Assembly: GCA_902544525.1 (NCBI GenBank)
Contig: CACCCN010000002.1
Span: 143,416-207,415 of the forward strand
Direction: 5' to 3'
Source: an uncultured Pelagibacteraceae bacterium
GTDB taxonomy: Bacteria; Pseudomonadota; Alphaproteobacteria; Pelagibacterales; AG-422-B15
DNA: 64,000 nt
The translations under genes were made by a program, and so were the position numbers. The notes beneath the pieces are model-generated. The model was not told the DNA's origin. It saw only the letters and a program-made list of their open reading frames with translations, and ran no database searches. Positions 63,887-64,000 of the stretch are shown piece after piece. How positions within the stretch are numbered: the stretch's first letter is position 1; each line of letters opens with the position of its first letter.

Positions 63887-64000
63887 GCTGTCGCCACTAA
63901 CAACGATCCTTGATTATCCCATAGTATATATACGTTACCGAGCATGTGAATCTTTATTTAGTGTGGAAGAATTGTGGAAGTCATGTTCCATAAAAAGTGA

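Overview
The window is AT-rich and looks alphaproteobacterial, probably from a streamlined marine lineage (judged from 16S signature, DUF4167-type protein and gene content; not checked by search). It has four parts. (1) ~1-27.9 kb: a surface-polysaccharide / nucleotide-sugar accessory region. It contains GMD, NeuB-like and NeuA-like genes, KdsB-like + HAD + DRE-TIM aldolase, WecB/WecC, glycosyl/formyl/methyl-transferases and deacetylases, plus a self-contained sulfate-activation and sulfotransfer operon (CysC-like, ATP sulfurylase, pyruvate-kinase-like protein, sulfotransferase, TauE/SafE permease). An initiator tRNA-Met sits inside this region. (2) 27.99-32.85 kb: a complete rRNA operon on the minus strand (16S-tRNAIle-tRNAAla-23S-5S). 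(3) 33.3-61.0 kb: mostly core genes (M23 peptidase, prmC, prfA, ispG, lysC, ubiG, grxC, nudix, argJ, secA, csp, patatin, azlCD, nth, sterol desaturase, MFS, photolyase-like, ggt, GcvT-like, RND/MMPL operon). (4) 61.1-64 kb: FkbM methyltransferase and orphan genes ending at a truncated tRNA-Ser and a second partial tRNA-Ser copy, which look like attachment-site scars. The best leads are the sulfation operon with its divergent pyruvate kinase homologue, a putative non-canonical CMP-ulosonate pathway, several domain fusions, an apparently permuted photolyase-like protein, an inverted gene fragment, the tRNA-Ser att-like repeats and a three-way-junction inverted repeat downstream of secA. All family calls are by eye, with no database search.
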